NCBI GenBank assembly: GCA_017794925.1
Contig: CP051238.1
Span: 805,702 to 869,701 of the forward strand
Source: Aestuariibacter sp.
GTDB taxonomy: Bacteria; Pseudomonadota; Gammaproteobacteria; Enterobacterales; Alteromonadaceae
Direction of reading: 5' to 3'
Length of the DNA: 64,000 nt
Below the pieces are notes generated by a model, which did no database searches, was not told where the DNA came from, and saw only the letters and a program-made list of their open reading frames with translations. The number at the start of each line of letters is the position of its first letter. Position 1 is the stretch's first letter. Shown in pieces: positions 17,223-26,075 of the stretch. The position numbers and the translations under genes are program-made.

Positions 17223-19943
17223 ATGGATAGACGTGCCTTTTTAAAACAAAGTGGTATTGCGGCGTCATTGCCGCTGGCATTGTCCGCCACAGGGTGTGCG
17301 GTCACATCAGGTACAGCCAAGCCTCTGCCAACTGTAAAACGCGAACCTGGCACATTGAGCTGGGTAGATGGCAACGCGCCCGATTATCAGGGCGGTGCCA
17401 CCTGGGGTCACCCTTGGACGGAAGGCGAATTGAAAAAGGGCCAGCCACTAACCCTAATCAGTGAAAAAGGTTCCCCTGTTCCTCTGCAAAGCTGGCCGAC
17501 GGCGTATTGGCCGGATGGGAGTATTAAGTGGACAGCCCACGCTATTCCTGCGGGCAGTCAGCCAGGTGAACAGTTCAAAATTATTAAAGGTAAGCCGGCT
17601 AGCCCAAAAGCCGCAGTGAGTGTTGTAGAGCAGGCTGGTAGCGTCGTGGTGAATACCGGTGTGATTAGTCTGCACATTGCTAAATCCGGCCAGGACATCA
17701 TTAGCGAAATGCATCGTGATGGCAAAGTCATAGGACGGTCTGCCCGACTGGTTGGCCTGGTACAGGATGCACCGGAAAATACACCGGAATCTCCTGCTAG
17801 TGTTGCTGCATTTACCTCATCTATCGACTCTGTCACTGTCGAACAGCAAGGGCCGGTACGCACGGTGATTAAAATTGAAGGAAAGCAGACCACAGAAGCC
17901 GGCCGCAGCTGGCTGCCGTTTGCACTTCGAATCTACGCCTATGCAGGCGCTGAAACGGTGAAAATCAGCCATACGTTTATTTATGACGGCGATGACCAGA
18001 AAGACTTTATTCGCGGTTTGGGTCTGCGCTTTAACGTGGTTCAACGTGATGAGCTATACAATCGTCATATCCGTTTTGTAGGCCAGAATGATGGCCTCTG
18101 GGGTGAAGGTGTGAAAGGCATCACCGGCCTGCGTCGTGACCCAGGGCAATCTGTGCGTGATGCACAAATTGCGGGGGTTGCTACCCCGCCATTGAGTGAA
18201 TGGGACGAACGGGTGAGTAGTCGTATGCACTATATCCCGGTGTGGAATGATTTTACCCTGTCACAGTTATCGGCCAATGGTTTTGCTATTCGCAAACGCA
18301 CTAAGCCCGGGCATGGCTGGATTGACTCCGATCAGGGTCATCGGGCTAATGGCGCAACGTATATCGGTGGCACGTCGGGAGGCGTATTATTTGGTATGCG
18401 CGATTTCTGGCAATTACACCCTGTGCAGGTGGATGTGCGCAACGCGGGTACTGAACTAGCCGAAGCGACGCTGTGGTTCTGGTCACCGGAAGCGCCAGCG
18501 ATGGATGTACGCTTCTATCACGATGGCATGGGTCAGGACACCTATGATAAGCAGCTCGATGCACTAAACATTATTTATGAAGATTATGAGCCAGGTTTTG
18601 GTTCTGCTTATGGCGTAGCCCGCACGACGGACTTCACACTTGGGATAATGGATACCACGCCTTCCCGGGATCAAACCGTCGCCATGGCGAGGTATATCAG
18701 TCAGGCACCCCAGGTGGTAGCTGCGCCGGAAGACTACCTGAATGCCGGTGTATTTGGTGGACTTTGGACCCTACCGGACCGTTCATCTCCAGCAAAAGCG
18801 GCCATTGAAGATCGTTTGGATTTTCAGGTGAAATATTACTGTTCGCAGGTAGATCAGCGCCATTGGTACGGGTTCTGGAATTTCGGCGATGTCATGCACA
18901 CCTATGATACTGATCGTCACGTCTGGCGCTATGACATAGGTGGTTATGCCTGGGACAACTCTGAATTATCACCCGATTTGTGGCTGTGGTATTCCTTTTT
19001 GCGTACCGGCGACCCAACCACCTTCCACCTTGCTGAGAATATGACTCGTCACAATCGCGACGTGGATATCTATCATGCGGGTAAGTTTAAAGGTTTAGGT
19101 ACGCGTCATAACGTGCAGCACTGGGGCTGCAGTGCCAAGCAAATGCGTATTAGTACTGCTGCGTACCGTCGCTTCCACTATTACATTACCGGTGATGACA
19201 GAACCGGGGATGTGCTGAATGAAGTCATTAATGCCGATAAGGCGCTGGGAGTGTTAAACCCTACCCGTAAAGTGGCGCGGGAAAACCCCATTCCGGGGAT
19301 GGCCAAAATCGGTGTGGGTACCGACTGGGGCTCAACGGCAGCAAACTGGTTAACTGCCTGGGAACGTACTGGCGATAAGAAATACCGCGACCGCCTGGTT
19401 GATGCAATGACCGTGATCAGCGAGCATCCACTTGGCTTCTTTGCCGGCGCATTTGGCTATGACGTTGAGAATCAGACACTGTTGGCATACGACCTGGATA
19501 AACCGTCTATCTCACACCTGAGTTCGGTATTCGGGCTGATGGAAATGAACGCGGAATTAAATCAGCTCATTGAGATGCCGGCATACAAGAAAGCCTGGAT
19601 GGAATACGGCAGATTATACAACGCCGATGCGAAAACACAGGAAGCGGAATTGGGGATGTCCAAGCGACCTAACCTCAAAGCGGCGCATTCTCGTCTGACT
19701 GCCTATACCGCCTTCCACACTGGCGATGAAAAACTGGCGAAACGCGCCTGGAAAGAGTTTGATGCCAAACAGGAGTTCGCTGGACTAAATGGCCTGTCGA
19801 GTCGCCCGCAAACCACGCATATAGAAGGGCCAAACGTGCTGAATCCCATTGATGAAGCACCGTGGGTGTCAACAAATGACGCATCACAATGGGGCCTTGC
19901 CGCTATTCAGAATTTAGCCTTAGCTGGCGATGCGCTTGACTAG
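17223..19943 (+). CDS. PL26-like (PcRGLX/YetA-type) exo-rhamnogalacturonan lyase, lipoprotein
   Basis: The 906-residue protein matches the PcRGLX/YetA architecture: N-terminal RIFT-related beta barrel (from about residue 40, TLSWVDGNAP, SWPTAYWPDGSIKWTAHA), a central beta domain, and an alpha/alpha-barrel-like C-terminal half (NSELSPDLWLWYSFLRTGD, HNVQHWGCSAKQ, GTDWGSTAANWLTAWERTGD). Penicillium PcRGLX (PL26) releases unsaturated galacturonosyl-rhamnose from rhamnogalacturonan ends. B. subtilis YetA lies in its rhamnogalacturonan region. The N-terminus combines a twin-arginine motif (DRRAFLK) with a lipobox ATGC (Cys25), suggesting a Tat-exported lipoprotein. Lyase activity is inferred from family, not from mapped catalytic residues. 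GGGAGAAG precedes the ATG. Confidence 0.78.
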   Translation: MDRRAFLKQSGIAASLPLALSATGCAVTSGTAKPLPTVKREPGTLSWVDGNAPDYQGGATWGHPWTEGELKKGQPLTLISEKGSPVPLQSWPTAYWPDGSIKWTAHAIPAGSQPGEQFKIIKGKPASPKAAVSVVEQAGSVVVNTGVISLHIAKSGQDIISEMHRDGKVIGRSARLVGLVQDAPENTPESPASVAAFTSSIDSVTVEQQGPVRTVIKIEGKQTTEAGRSWLPFALRIYAYAGAETVKISHTFIYDGDDQKDFIRGLGLRFNVVQRDELYNRHIRFVGQNDGLWGEGVKGITGLRRDPGQSVRDAQIAGVATPPLSEWDERVSSRMHYIPVWNDFTLSQLSANGFAIRKRTKPGHGWIDSDQGHRANGATYIGGTSGGVLFGMRDFWQLHPVQVDVRNAGTELAEATLWFWSPEAPAMDVRFYHDGMGQDTYDKQLDALNIIYEDYEPGFGSAYGVARTTDFTLGIMDTTPSRDQTVAMARYISQAPQVVAAPEDYLNAGVFGGLWTLPDRSSPAKAAIEDRLDFQVKYYCSQVDQRHWYGFWNFGDVMHTYDTDRHVWRYDIGGYAWDNSELSPDLWLWYSFLRTGDPTTFHLAENMTRHNRDVDIYHAGKFKGLGTRHNVQHWGCSAKQMRISTAAYRRFHYYITGDDRTGDVLNEVINADKALGVLNPTRKVARENPIPGMAKIGVGTDWGSTAANWLTAWERTGDKKYRDRLVDAMTVISEHPLGFFAGAFGYDVENQTLLAYDLDKPSISHLSSVFGLMEMNAELNQLIEMPAYKKAWMEYGRLYNADAKTQEAELGMSKRPNLKAAHSRLTAYTAFHTGDEKLAKRAWKEFDAKQEFAGLNGLSSRPQTTHIEGPNVLNPIDEAPWVSTNDASQWGLAAIQNLALAGDALD

Positions 19944-19960
19944 AGTTGTGCCCGCTGCAG

Positions 19961-20003
19961 GCGCTGCCTTTGATGGGCAGTTAGCCTGTAGCTAACCTTT
20001 CTC
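19961..20003 (+). terminator. Weak hairpins after the PL26-like gene
   Basis: CTGCC (about 19965) pairs with GGCAG, and GTTAGC (19980-19985) pairs with GCTAAC (19991-19996) followed by CTTTCTC. The stems are short and the T-run poor, so termination may be partial. Confidence 0.35.
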
Positions 20004-20066
20004 AGGTCCGGTTACACCCTCAATAATGCCATTGAAAAGTTCAACCAAGAAAAAGAATTTCGCATA

Positions 20067-20150
20067 TGAAACAAAAACGTTAAACGACGTTAATAATATG
20101 TGAATTCGTGTACAGTAAAATTATTGAAACAGATTCACCCTATTTGAAAC
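20067..20150 (+). promoter_or_regulatory. Three TGAAAC motifs before the GH105-MFS-PL22 genes
   Basis: TGAAAC occurs at 20067-20072, 20125-20130 and 20145-20150. The last two sit in TTATTGAAAC and TATTTGAAAC, exactly 20 bases apart, which would place them on the same helical face. They lie 84-167 bases before the GH105 start. Confidence 0.4.
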
Positions 20151-20233
20151 TTTAGGTGACGTGTCGCGTTTTCTCTCTTCTTCCGACACTGATCCTGACA
20201 CGCATTAACACTTTGTAAGGTAAAGGATTCAAC

Positions 20234-21340
20234 ATGCCCGCAATTGCTCACGATATTGCCTACGCTACGGTTCGCCAAAGTATCGACAAACTGATTGATA
20301 ACCTGGTGAACATTACCGACGAAACCGGCGAATTCCTGTTAAAACTGGATGACGGCCGTGTTATCGACACCAAGGGCTGGAATGACTGGGAATGGACTCA
20401 CGGGGTGGGTTTGTACGGTCTGTTGAAGTACTGGGATATTACCGGTGACGACAAAGCCCGCGAGATTATCGAAGAGTGGTTTAAAAATCGCTTCGCCGCA
20501 GGTACACCAACTAAAAACGTGAACACCATGTCGCCGTTTTTAACCCTGGCATACATGCAGGAGCGAAGCGGTAACCGTAGCTATCTGCCGTATCTTGACG
20601 TGTGGGCTGAGTGGATCATGGACGGTATTCCGCGTACCGAAGAAAACGGTATTCAACATATCGTGTTCAACTCTGAAAATTATCAGCAAATGTGGGACGA
20701 CACGCTAATGATGAGTGTGCTGCCTCTGGCCAAAATTGGCTTGTTGTTAGACCGCCCTCACTATGTTGAAGAAGCTAAACGCCAGTTCATGCTACACATC
20801 AAATACCTGGCTGACCGCAAAACGGGCCTGTGGTTCCATGGCTGGACTTTCGATGGCCGCCATAACTTTGCCGACGCTTTGTGGGCGCGTGGTAACTGCT
20901 GGGTCACTATTGCTATCCCTGAATTTATTGAACTGCTGGATCTGCCAGAGACAGACGGTCTGCGTATGTTCCTGATTGAAACGCTGGAAGCCCAGGTTAA
21001 AGCGCTGGTAAATACACAGCATGAAGGCGGCCTGTGGCACACATTGCTGGACGACCCGGACTCGTATCTGGAGGCGTCTGCAGCAGCTGGTTTCGCCTAC
21101 GGTATTTTGAAAGCGGTTCGCAAGGGCTACATCAGTAACGAATACGCCCCATGCGCCATCAAAGCCATTAAAGCGGTACTGGAAAACATCGACGATACAG
21201 GCGAATTACAGCAGGTGTCATTTGGTACCCCGGTATTTGATGACCTACAGGGTTACCGCGACATTCCGCTGACTTCCATGCCTTATGGTCAATCCATGGC
21301 GATCCTCGCCCTGGTTGAATACATGAACGCCTACATTTAA
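20234..21340 (+). CDS. GH105 unsaturated rhamnogalacturonyl hydrolase
   Basis: GH105 enzymes (B. subtilis YteR, YesR) hydrate the 4,5-double bond of unsaturated galacturonate and so release it from rhamnose. The 368-residue product lacks a signal peptide, so it acts in the cytoplasm after import of the disaccharide. The (alpha/alpha)6 barrel motifs are visible: NDWEWTHGVGLYGLL near 50, NTMSPFLTLAY near 97, and QMWDDTLMMSVLPLA near 152, whose Asp155/Asp156 pair contains the expected catalytic acid. WFHGWTFDGRHNFADALWARGNCW lies later; SMPYGQSMAILALVEY is C-terminal. It starts a probable operon with the symporter 23 bases downstream. Confidence 0.92.
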   Translation: MPAIAHDIAYATVRQSIDKLIDNLVNITDETGEFLLKLDDGRVIDTKGWNDWEWTHGVGLYGLLKYWDITGDDKAREIIEEWFKNRFAAGTPTKNVNTMSPFLTLAYMQERSGNRSYLPYLDVWAEWIMDGIPRTEENGIQHIVFNSENYQQMWDDTLMMSVLPLAKIGLLLDRPHYVEEAKRQFMLHIKYLADRKTGLWFHGWTFDGRHNFADALWARGNCWVTIAIPEFIELLDLPETDGLRMFLIETLEAQVKALVNTQHEGGLWHTLLDDPDSYLEASAAAGFAYGILKAVRKGYISNEYAPCAIKAIKAVLENIDDTGELQQVSFGTPVFDDLQGYRDIPLTSMPYGQSMAILALVEYMNAYI

Positions 21341-21363
21341 AGACCGATCAGGGAGGAGCAGTC

Positions 21364-22860
21364 ATGACCCGACGTCAGCTTAAACCGGTAAACTACGTAG
21401 CCTATGGCCTGAATGATATTTTGGGCGCAGGCTCTATGGCGGTGATCAGTGGGTGGATTTTATTCTTTTACACCACGTTTTGTGGCCTGTCGGCCGTACA
21501 GGCTGCGTCGATTTTTGCCATTGCTCGAATTTTAGATGCGGTTGCCAGCCCGTTGATTGGCCATATTTCAGATGGACTGGGCAGCACTAAAATAGGCCGC
21601 AAATTCGGACGTCGCCGGGTCTTTTTGATTGGCTCCATTCCGTTGCTGCCCAGCTTTGCATTGATGTGGGTAAGTGGTCAGGAATATTGGTACTACCTGG
21701 TAACCTACGTGTTCTTCGAGCTGGTTTATGCGTCGGTAATCATCCCTTACGAAACCCTTGCGGCTGAAATGACCGATGACTACAAGCAAAAAGCCAAACT
21801 GGCCGGTGCACGTATCCTTACCGGTCAAATCTCAGCGATTTTTGCAGGTATTCTGCCAAGCTGGATTGTAACGGTCGTGGGCGGTAAAGAGTCTGCTGAA
21901 ACTTTCCTGATCATGGGTTCTATTTTCTCTGCTGTGTTTATGCTGGTGGTCTTCACCGTGTGGTTCTTTACCTGGGAGCGCGATGTTAGCGAACTCAGTG
22001 AAGACGAGGTCAAGCGCGATGACAACTGGTCAGTAGCAGGCACACTAAAAACCCTGTTTAAAAATCTGTCCTCTACACTGCGGATTCGAGCTTTCCGACT
22101 GCATTTAGGCATGTATCTGGGAGGGTATATCAGCCAGGACGTGTTTAACGCCGTATTCACTTATTTTGTGGTCTTCGCCATTGGAGGTTCGGTTGTGATT
22201 GCATCTGAGATGATGGCGATCACTTATATTGCACAGCTGGTTGCAGTGGCCGCTGCTATCCCCCTGGTGATGCGCTTTGGCCCAGGGTCTATGTATCGCA
22301 TTGCCATTTTGCTTTATATCGCCGGCATTATCGCCCTGCTTACCCTGTACCTGACAACGGAAAGTTTCAGTGCACTGTGGCTGGCTGTCGGTGTAATCGT
22401 GGCTGGGCTTGGCCGTGGCGCGCTTAACTATATTCCCTGGAATACTTACAACTACATGGCCGATGTCGACCAAATTGTGACAGCGCGTCGTCGCGAAGGT
22501 AGTTTTGCCGGTGTCATGACGTTTATTCGCAAGGCCACGCAAGCGGTGGCGGTCATGTCCGTGGGTATCATTCTGGAAGCCGGTGGCTTTGTTTCGGGGG
22601 CAGATGTACAGGATCCGCAGGCTATCACCACCATTATGGTGATGTTGGTAGCAGGGCCGCTGGTGGTATTGCTATTCGGGTTCTACGTGTCGACCAAGTT
22701 TAAGTTGAACAAAGAAACCCATGAAGTCCTGATGACTGAAATTGAACGCTTTAAGTGTGGTCAGGAAACACCGCCGACAGCTGAACACAAAGCCATTGTA
22801 GAAGATCTCTCTGGTTGGTCTTACGACCAGCTGTGGGGCAAAAACCCGGTGGGCCGTTAA
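21364..22860 (+). CDS. GPH-family MFS sugar symporter
   Basis: The 498-residue membrane protein has about 12 hydrophobic segments and the glycoside-pentoside-hexuronide cation symporter layout. Signature parts are an N-terminal NYVAYGLNDILGAG, ARILDAVASPLIGHISD after helix 2, and GRKFGRRRVFLIGSIPLLP before helix 3. GPH carriers import small glycosides with H+ or Na+. Its place between GH105 and the PL22-like gene suggests that it carries unsaturated rhamnogalacturonan disaccharides, or unsaturated galacturonate, across the inner membrane. A strong GGAGGAG precedes the ATG, and only one base separates its stop from the next start. Confidence 0.88.
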   Translation: MTRRQLKPVNYVAYGLNDILGAGSMAVISGWILFFYTTFCGLSAVQAASIFAIARILDAVASPLIGHISDGLGSTKIGRKFGRRRVFLIGSIPLLPSFALMWVSGQEYWYYLVTYVFFELVYASVIIPYETLAAEMTDDYKQKAKLAGARILTGQISAIFAGILPSWIVTVVGGKESAETFLIMGSIFSAVFMLVVFTVWFFTWERDVSELSEDEVKRDDNWSVAGTLKTLFKNLSSTLRIRAFRLHLGMYLGGYISQDVFNAVFTYFVVFAIGGSVVIASEMMAITYIAQLVAVAAAIPLVMRFGPGSMYRIAILLYIAGIIALLTLYLTTESFSALWLAVGVIVAGLGRGALNYIPWNTYNYMADVDQIVTARRREGSFAGVMTFIRKATQAVAVMSVGIILEAGGFVSGADVQDPQAITTIMVMLVAGPLVVLLFGFYVSTKFKLNKETHEVLMTEIERFKCGQETPPTAEHKAIVEDLSGWSYDQLWGKNPVGR

Positions 22861-22861
22861 G

Positions 22862-24262
22862 ATGAAGCCAGCACGTATGAAGTATTCCTGGCTAGCAGCG
22901 CTGGTGGCAGGTGTTGCACTGGCAGGTTGCCAGCCAGCGGCTGAGACGACTGTCGCTTCTACGGTAACAGCGGAAAAAGCCAAACTGGAAGGCGAAACGG
23001 CGTCTATACCAAAAGACTGGGTTGATCCGGATACCGGGCACCGTATTGTTCGTCTGTCAGAAGAGCCGGGCTCTCGTTCATTGTATTTCCACCAGAACGC
23101 CTATACGGCGGAAGGCGATAAAATGGTGATCTCGGTAGACAAACCACGAGGTGTGGGCGTGGTGGATTTAACCGATCTATCCGTAAAGCGCATTTATGAG
23201 CATCCGGATGCAGGCATTCTGTTTGTGGGTAAACAAACTCGCAGTGTCTACCTGACTCAAATAGCCCGTCAGAACGGCGAAGTAGTGCATCCTAAAAATG
23301 AGCTGCAGACACCAACGCAGCTACTTCGCGTTAGCCTGGATACCGGCGAAGTCACCGAACTAGGCGCCATTCCAAAAGGCAAAATTCACTCTATTAACAG
23401 TGATGAAACGTTACTGATTGGCGCTTTTGCTGAACACGCCTACAACATGGAAGCCGGCCCGCGCGATAGCCGTTTTGAAGCCCGCTACGAAGCCGTAGGC
23501 CCCGATGGTAAGCCGCTGACCTTTGCGGAGGCAAAGGAAGTGCGTATCAACGAACGCCTGGAAGCCCGCATTCCTATGGAAATGTTTACTTTTAATATTG
23601 AAACCGGTGAACAGAAAACCATTCACAAAGCCACTGATTGGTTGAATCACATTCAGTTTTCGCCCAATGACCCGGAGCAAATCATGTTTTGCCATGAAGG
23701 GCCTTGGCACAAAGTGGACAGGGTTTGGACTATTCGTGTAGATGGTACAGGACAACAAAAAGTCCATCACCGAAGCATGAATATGGAAATTGCGGGTCAC
23801 GAGTTTTTTGATGCCAGCGGCGAGCGAATTTTTTACGACTTACAAACCCCTCGTGGTGAAGTGTTCTGGCTGGCGAGCTACGACCTGAAAACCGGAGAGC
23901 GTGTCTGGCGTCATATGCCTCGCGATTATTGGTCTGTGCACTTTAATATTTCACCAGACGGCAGCGTATTTGCCGGTGACGGTGGCGATCATGAAATGGT
24001 CGCCCGTGCTGAAGACGGTAAGTGGATTTATCTGTTTCGCGATGAACCTATTAACGATGTTGCGGGCATTAGTGCACCCAATGCCGCTGATCTCATTAAG
24101 CCTGCGGTGCTAAAAGCAGAGCGCTTAGTGAATATGCAGCAGCATGACTACCGGTTGGAACCCAATGTCACCTTTACCCCGGATGGGAAATGGGTGGTAT
24201 TCCGTTCGAATATGCATGGGCCGGTACACGTGTACGCGGTAGAAGTTGGCGCGGCAAATTAA
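22862..24262 (+). CDS. PL22 (oligogalacturonate lyase)-like lipoprotein
   Basis: The 466-residue protein has a lipobox LAGC (Cys23) and a seven-bladed-propeller sequence related to oligogalacturonate lyase: WVDPDTGHRIVRLS near 53, HIQFSPNDPEQIMFCHEGPW (263-282), AGHEFF (311-316), and a final FTPDGKWVVFRSN. Classical Ogl is cytoplasmic and, as I recall, binds Mn through a terminal HPHPSFTPD motif. Here that stretch reads RLEPNVTFTPD (431-441), so two metal histidines appear replaced by Glu433 and Asn435. It therefore may have another substrate, such as rhamnogalacturonan oligomers, or be a binding protein. It is coupled to the symporter gene (one-base gap). An alternative start is ATG 22877. 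Confidence 0.7.
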   Translation: MKPARMKYSWLAALVAGVALAGCQPAAETTVASTVTAEKAKLEGETASIPKDWVDPDTGHRIVRLSEEPGSRSLYFHQNAYTAEGDKMVISVDKPRGVGVVDLTDLSVKRIYEHPDAGILFVGKQTRSVYLTQIARQNGEVVHPKNELQTPTQLLRVSLDTGEVTELGAIPKGKIHSINSDETLLIGAFAEHAYNMEAGPRDSRFEARYEAVGPDGKPLTFAEAKEVRINERLEARIPMEMFTFNIETGEQKTIHKATDWLNHIQFSPNDPEQIMFCHEGPWHKVDRVWTIRVDGTGQQKVHHRSMNMEIAGHEFFDASGERIFYDLQTPRGEVFWLASYDLKTGERVWRHMPRDYWSVHFNISPDGSVFAGDGGDHEMVARAEDGKWIYLFRDEPINDVAGISAPNAADLIKPAVLKAERLVNMQQHDYRLEPNVTFTPDGKWVVFRSNMHGPVHVYAVEVGAAN

Positions 24263-24271
24263 GTTTCATAT

Positions 24272-24303
24272 TTGAACATTATTGCCGGTTTTGGCGTGTT
24301 CAA
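24272..24303. promoter_or_regulatory. Inverted repeat upstream of kduD
   Basis: TTGAACA (24272-24278) and TGTTCAA (24297-24303) are exact inverted copies with 18 bases between. A GTTTCA (TGAAAC on the other strand) lies just before, at 24263-24268. The 122-base gap probably holds the kduD promoter. Confidence 0.4.
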
Positions 24304-24384
24304 TAGCGGTTTTCTTGCTTCACATTTGGAGCAGCGACCACACTATCACCACTCACAATACGGTAAAGAAAGGAGTGTGCATCA

Positions 24385-25149
24385 ATGAGTAAGCCAGACT
24401 TTGGTTTAGTCGACAAGGTAGCCCTGGTAACAGGAGCCAGCCGAGGTATTGGACAAGCATTAGCGATGGGACTGGCAGCCGCCGGTGCCAAAGTAGTATG
24501 TGCAGCCAGCCGTGTTGGAGGGTGTCAGGAAACAGTCAGTAAGATTGAGCAGGCTGGTGGGCAAGCAACGGAACTGGCGGCTGATTTGTCAGACGCCAGC
24601 GCAGTGGTTGCCCTGGCTGAACAGGCACAAGCGGCCTTTGGTGAGATTGATATTTTGGTAAACAACGGCGGCACAATATACCGTAGCCCGGCCGTAGAGT
24701 ATCCGCTGGAAGCCTGGCAAAACGTATTGCAGGTAAATCTGGATGCGACCTTCATTTTATGCCAGCAAGTTGGCAAATCCATGGTCGCGCGCCAGCAAGG
24801 AAAGATCATCAATATTGCGTCTATGCTGAGTTACAGCGGCGGTATTACCGTACCGGCTTACACAGCCAGTAAACACGCAGTAGCAGGACTCACCAAGGCG
24901 TTGGCGAATGAGTGGGGGCAGCACAATGTGCAGGTCAACGCAATTGCGCCTGGCTATATCCGAACCGACAACACCCAGGCTCTGCAGGACGATCCAGAAC
25001 GTAGCACGGAGATTCTGAAGCGAATCCCGGCCGCACGTTGGGGAGAGACTGCGGATTTGCAAGGGGCTGCTGTATTCCTGGCTAGCAGTGCAAGTAATTA
25101 CATCAATGGCCATATTCTCGCCGTAGACGGCGGATTCCTGGCCCGATAA
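24385..25149 (+). CDS. kduD: 2-dehydro-3-deoxy-D-gluconate 5-dehydrogenase (SDR)
   Basis: KduD reduces 2,5-diketo-3-deoxygluconate to KDG in the breakdown of unsaturated uronates. The 254-residue product is a classical short-chain dehydrogenase: TGASRGIG (16-23), NNGG (93-96), catalytic Ser146, Tyr159 and Lys163 (AYTASKHAVAG), and a C-terminal LAVDGGF. SDR specificity is hard to read from sequence, but kduI follows after 21 bases, and the pair occurs together in pectin loci. AAGGAG lies before the ATG. It opens the second part of the locus (kduD-kduI, then regulator and kdgK). Confidence 0.88.
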   Translation: MSKPDFGLVDKVALVTGASRGIGQALAMGLAAAGAKVVCAASRVGGCQETVSKIEQAGGQATELAADLSDASAVVALAEQAQAAFGEIDILVNNGGTIYRSPAVEYPLEAWQNVLQVNLDATFILCQQVGKSMVARQQGKIINIASMLSYSGGITVPAYTASKHAVAGLTKALANEWGQHNVQVNAIAPGYIRTDNTQALQDDPERSTEILKRIPAARWGETADLQGAAVFLASSASNYINGHILAVDGGFLAR

Positions 25150-25170
25150 ACCATTTGAGGAACCGACATT

Positions 25171-26019
25171 ATGTCAAACAAAACTGAGTACGAAGTCAGG
25201 TATGCAGTAGGACAACGTGAAGTAAAAGGCTACGACACCACTGAACTACGCGATACCTTTCTGGCTGATAAACTCATGCAGCCAGGTAAAGTGTATTGGA
25301 TTTACAGTCACTATGAGCGCTTTATGGTCGGCAGTGCCGTACCTACAGACAGCCCGCTGGCGCTGGAAACACTGGATGCACTTAAAGCCGAGCATTTTCT
25401 TGATCGCCGTGAATTGGGCATTATCAACGTCGGCGGCGATGGTACGGTTGTAGCTGACGGAGAAGAATATTCTCTGGCAGCAGAAGAAGCACTGTATCTG
25501 GCAAAAGGCAACAAGTCAGTCACGTTTTACTCCAATGACCCGGCAAAGCCTGCGAAGTTCTACCTGAACTCGGCACCGGCACATCATGCCTTTACCAATA
25601 AAAAGATTGGTCGTGAAGACGCTAAGGTTCTTCACTTAGGCAGCCAGGAAACCTCTAACGAGCGTGATATAAACCAGTTGATGATCAACACGGTGGTTGA
25701 AACCTGTCAGTTGCAAATGGGCCTGACCCGTCTGAATCCAGGCAGTGTGTGGAACACTATGCCGGCTCACCAGCACGATCGTCGCAATGAAGTATACTTT
25801 TACTTTGATTTGGATGACGGTCAGGCGGTGTGTCACTTTATGGGTGAGCCTCAAGAGACCCGTCATATCTTTGTACAAAACGAGCAGGCAGTGCTGTCTC
25901 CGCCGTGGTCAATCCACTGTGGTGTGGGCACGTCGAACTACGCATTTATTTGGGGAATGGCCGGGGAAAACCTGGACTATGGCGACATGGATAGTTTCCC
26001 GCCAAATGAATTGCGATAG
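25171..26019 (+). CDS. kduI: 5-dehydro-4-deoxy-D-glucuronate isomerase
   Basis: KduI isomerises 5-keto-4-deoxyuronate (from unsaturated galacturonate) to 2,5-diketo-3-deoxygluconate, the KduD substrate. It is a cytoplasmic cupin of 282 residues, close to the E. coli length. The zinc ligands fit His200, His202, Glu207 (AHQHDRRNEVYFY) and His249 (PPWSIHCGVGTSNYAF). GAGGAA precedes the ATG. The promoter of the next gene appears to begin inside its last codons. Confidence 0.96.
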   Translation: MSNKTEYEVRYAVGQREVKGYDTTELRDTFLADKLMQPGKVYWIYSHYERFMVGSAVPTDSPLALETLDALKAEHFLDRRELGIINVGGDGTVVADGEEYSLAAEEALYLAKGNKSVTFYSNDPAKPAKFYLNSAPAHHAFTNKKIGREDAKVLHLGSQETSNERDINQLMINTVVETCQLQMGLTRLNPGSVWNTMPAHQHDRRNEVYFYFDLDDGQAVCHFMGEPQETRHIFVQNEQAVLSPPWSIHCGVGTSNYAFIWGMAGENLDYGDMDSFPPNELR

Positions 26020-26052
26020 TGAAACTGTTAAAAATATAATACAATATTAACA
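26011..26052 (+). promoter_or_regulatory. Promoter and overlapping operator-like repeat for the IclR regulator
   Basis: A good sigma-70 pair is visible: TTGCGA (26011-26016) and TATAAT (26035-26040) with an 18-base spacer. An inverted repeat TGTTAA (26026-26031) and TTAACA (26047-26052) flanks the -10 box, and TGAAAC lies at 26020-26025. Autoregulation by the encoded regulator is a reasonable inference. Confidence 0.5.
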
Positions 26053-26075
26053 ATTGTGTAACCCTGGAAGTGATT

